Positions 63,301-64,000 of a stretch of DNA of 64,000 nt are shown here, piece by piece. The notes below the pieces were generated by a model that worked only from the letters and a program-made list of their open reading frames with translations, made no database searches and was not told where the DNA came from. The first letter of the stretch is position 1; the number at the start of each line of letters is the position of its first letter. Source of the stretch: Microtetraspora sp. NBRC 16547 (GTDB taxonomy: Bacteria > Actinomycetota > Actinomycetes > Streptosporangiales > Streptosporangiaceae). The stretch lies in NCBI RefSeq assembly GCF_030268965.1, contig NZ_BSSE01000017.1:111191-175190 (forward strand), in the 5' to 3' direction. Both the position numbers and the translations under genes were made by a program.

Positions 63301-63370
63301 CTGCCGAGAAGCGGGTGCCCTCGCCGGGATACACACCGATCAAATGCGGCAACCTACTCAATCGCGATGA
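60356..63370 (+). CDS. AfsR/SARP-family STAND regulator (second copy in the window)
   Basis: 1004 residues. OmpR-type winged helix (about 1-90: FAVLGPLHVSADAQPLPLGG, LIEALWGQTPP, LYVHQLRRTLGG) and BTAD domain (about 95-240) come first. An NB-ARC ATPase follows with Walker A TGMGGVGKTTLAVHA and LIVLDNAASEEQVRPLLPG, then winged-helix and TPR-type helices to the end. It resembles AfsR-type activators in which ATP and a peptide or protein signal trigger DNA binding. The ATG at 60356 (GGGGAG upstream) fits; the frame is open further upstream but lies inside the dyad. It follows the RHS-phospholipase gene and could regulate it; this is inference from position. Confidence 0.92.
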   Translation: MEFAVLGPLHVSADAQPLPLGGGKQRTLLAELICHAGRAVSRSILIEALWGQTPPRTAADNLRLYVHQLRRTLGGDRITRTSAGYGLSIRPEELDADRFETLAEQGRAALAAGDHERAAALLRRSLELWRGPAYAELNLTAGLRDHAHRLEEVRLTALENRIEADLARGMHAALIAELSGLVAEHPLRDRPRTQLMLALARSGRQAEALATYQDARRLFAAELGLDPGAELRHLHQAILTGTLPVDTSTTPSGDISPAQLPTGISDFTGREDQLAQLTGLLGKEPPPGPGPVRVCVITGMGGVGKTTLAVHAAHRIARHYPDGQLHANLHGAEACPSDPTQVLAAFLTALGTPRSTLPETTEERAAFFRSRLAERRMLIVLDNAASEEQVRPLLPGTSGCAVIITSRIRLTGLSGAPLIELSVLPPKQAVQLLSRIAGAGRVAAEAKAAAEIVRLSDCIPLAVRVAGARLAARPHWPLTHLARQLTDERRRLDRFTTGDLAVRASLALSYVGLDHETCRAFRLLGSLDVPDFAGWVAGALLDLPVAAGEELVEALVDAQLVLISGTDPAGQPRYRFHDLVRLYARERSELEDEPEIVAAALGRAFGAWLALAEHATQKVPGTSSAIIHGTAPRWSSPDETPWEGLAEQDPMAWFDTERPALVASIRQACSLGLAEVAWDMACCVERYFDVCGQFDDWRALHEGVLDACRRAGNRLGEAMILRGLMHATTWMETGGEAMAAQFDGAEQLIAMFSELGERRGLSDAYVLRAWGEAARGDMTQGLRSGRIALSLAEGSGHLGGEARAHVCMAVAYGTRQIRMAIVHLLRGLELAEKLGNPRFEATALQFLGLAHAHAREFEAGLQYLSRALAIYRQFRDPLLEAMGLVALAKLYAVHHDPRARAAAEAAEALSRSHHLAHHTADALWVLGEVDLAEGRISEAVTHLEESVRLWRTRGWQEFLAGALASLADAYTAAGDLAAAAQACREAGALAGIHTDQMRQPTQSR

Positions 63371-63380
63371 GTATTCGTAC

Positions 63381-63409
63381 CCTTATCAGGAGGTCCATCG
63401 CCGATAAGG
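63381..63409. promoter_or_regulatory. Inverted repeat CCTTATC-N15-GATAAGG
   Basis: A perfect 7-bp dyad in the 77-bp gap between the regulator and the small membrane protein gene. A second pairing, AGGTCC (63391) with GGACCT (63433), overlaps it. An operator or a short attenuator are both possible. Confidence 0.45.
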
Positions 63410-63447
63410 ATGAGTCATGAGCAGCGGCTATCGGACCTAGGAGTGAT

Positions 63448-63825
63448 ATGCCCCGTTCCGTCCTCGTGTGGGCGCTGGCCCTGATCATCGCAGGATCCAT
63501 CGCGGTGGCCATCTGCGTCGCTTCCGCGCCCCCGGTCGCCGCCGACGCACCCCGCGACTTCATGGACTCGCCCTATCTGCTGCTCTCGTTCGTGGGCCTG
63601 GCGATCCTGGCCGGTCTGGCCGGATGGTTCGTTCCTCAGACAGGGTTCCTCTGGGGCCTGATCGCCGCCGCTCCGTTCTACGTCTATTTCGCGGTAGGCG
63701 TCATCGAGGAGCTCAGGGAAGGCGGCCAGGGCCTGTGGCCGGTCGGCCTGTTGTTCCTGGTGGGCCTCACCCTCATCCCTGTCGTCTCCGCCCTGACGAC
63801 GTCTCTCGTCGCCAGGGCACGTTGA
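63448..63825 (+). CDS. Small integral membrane protein
   Basis: 125 residues with about four hydrophobic segments: WALALIIAGSIAVAICVASA, YLLLSFVGLAILAGLAGWFV, FLWGLIAAAPFYVYFAVGVI and GLLFLVGLTLIPVVSALTTS. ATG at 63448 after TAGGAG. No family recognised. It follows the AfsR-type gene in the same direction; given its place beyond a phospholipase toxin gene it could be a membrane-protecting immunity protein, but the regulator gene intervenes and nothing in the sequence proves this. Confidence 0.65.
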   Translation: MPRSVLVWALALIIAGSIAVAICVASAPPVAADAPRDFMDSPYLLLSFVGLAILAGLAGWFVPQTGFLWGLIAAAPFYVYFAVGVIEELREGGQGLWPVGLLFLVGLTLIPVVSALTTSLVARAR

Positions 63826-63832
63826 ACTCCTC

Positions 63833-63851
63833 CCCGGCCTGAAGACCGGAG
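63833..63851. repeat. IS200/IS605-type end hairpin beside tnpB
   Basis: CCCGGCCTGAAG and CCGGAG form a short stem (CCGG / CCGG, extended by CTCC / GGAG with a bulge), 20 bp beyond the tnpB stop. It matches the hairpin at 201-225. In TnpB systems the right-end hairpin lies within the guide (omega) RNA scaffold. Confidence 0.6.
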
Positions 63852-63871
63852 ACTCTCCCGTCGCGTCACGG

Positions 63872-64000
63872 TCAAGCGGCGCGCGGGGGTTGACGCTTCA
63901 CAGACCGGGCAGCCCCGAGGTCTCCACGTCCTGACACCACAGTTCCTGCGGCGTTGCTGATATTGATCGCGGCGTTGGTGTCAGCGTGGCCGGTCCACCC
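63872..64000 (-). CDS. tnpB: TnpB (IS605 OrfB) C-terminal fragment (gene runs off the right edge)
   Basis: The minus strand reads GWTGHADTNAAINISNAAGT and continues VVSGRGDLGAARSVKRQPP to a stop at 63872. HADTNAA is the conserved motif that carries the last RuvC-like acidic residue next to the zinc ribbon of TnpB proteins, which are RNA-guided DNA nucleases. The CxxC pairs of the zinc ribbon and the other RuvC residues lie outside the window. The C-terminal tail differs from one copy to another in this family. Intactness cannot be judged. Confidence 0.85.
   Translation of the reverse strand, partial: GWTGHADTNAAINISNAAGTVVSGRGDLGAARSVKRQPPRAA

Overview
The window is high-GC actinobacterial DNA. 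Coding regions use G/C third positions, and the gene families (SARP/BTAD-NB-ARC-TPR regulators, serine/threonine kinases with an extracytoplasmic domain, SpoIIE-GAF phosphatases, DUF4118 and DUF6247 proteins, kdp genes with micropeptides) are typical of filamentous Actinomycetota. A Streptosporangiales-like host is my inference, not something the sequence proves. No rRNA, tRNA or CRISPR array was seen. IS200/IS605-type ends lie at both borders: the 3' end of a tnpA at the left and the 3' end of a tnpB at the right.

Layout. 0.4-0.8 kb: a DUF6247-like gene. 0.9-10.5 kb: a LacI-type regulator divergent from a complete dipeptide/oligopeptide ABC importer (binding lipoprotein, two permeases, two ATPases), followed by an amidase-signature hydrolase and a YtcJ-type amidohydrolase, so amide or peptide-like compounds are probably imported and hydrolysed. 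10.6-13.1 kb: a decayed MacB/FtsX-type ABC pair. 13.3-15.1 kb: an NAD kinase paralogue and a HigBA-type toxin-antitoxin pair. 15.3-17.4 kb: a DUF4118 membrane protein and a PadR-membrane protein pair. 17.4-22.0 kb: a lipoprotein and a MacAB-like efflux operon. 22.2-22.4 kb: a MITE-like element. 22.5-26.7 kb: a TIM-barrel-like protein of unknown role, a small membrane protein, then cytochrome P450, 3Fe-4S ferredoxin and a PLP decarboxylase.

27-35.4 kb: secreted protease, phytase/esterase-like protein, an OmpA-family and lipoprotein pair, then an operon of a receptor-like Ser/Thr kinase followed by an AfsR-type regulator. 35.7-43.1 kb: Baeyer-Villiger-type monooxygenase, APC permease, a second YtcJ amidohydrolase, TetR, a class III aminotransferase and an Lrp regulator, which looks like a catabolic island. 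43.2-48.0 kb: a kdp potassium-pump operon with KdpF and a second micropeptide. 48.4-52.3 kb: a partner-switching module (anti-sigma-type kinase, STAS antagonist and convergent GAF-SpoIIE-HATPase phosphatase). 52.3-54.0 kb: a sparse region with a broken GNAT gene, a small DivIVA-motif protein and a helix-hairpin-helix protein.

54.1-63.8 kb: a 2031-residue secreted RHS protein whose C-terminus is a bacterial phospholipase A2 domain, followed by a second AfsR/SARP-type STAND regulator and a small membrane protein. The main points of interest are the RHS-phospholipase A2 toxin candidate, the 11-bp-periodic SARP-like repeats in front of the adjacent regulator, the kinase-AfsR operon with its 30-bp tandem repeats, the MITE, the kdp micropeptides with a Cys-rich KdpC insertion, and several decaying genes.
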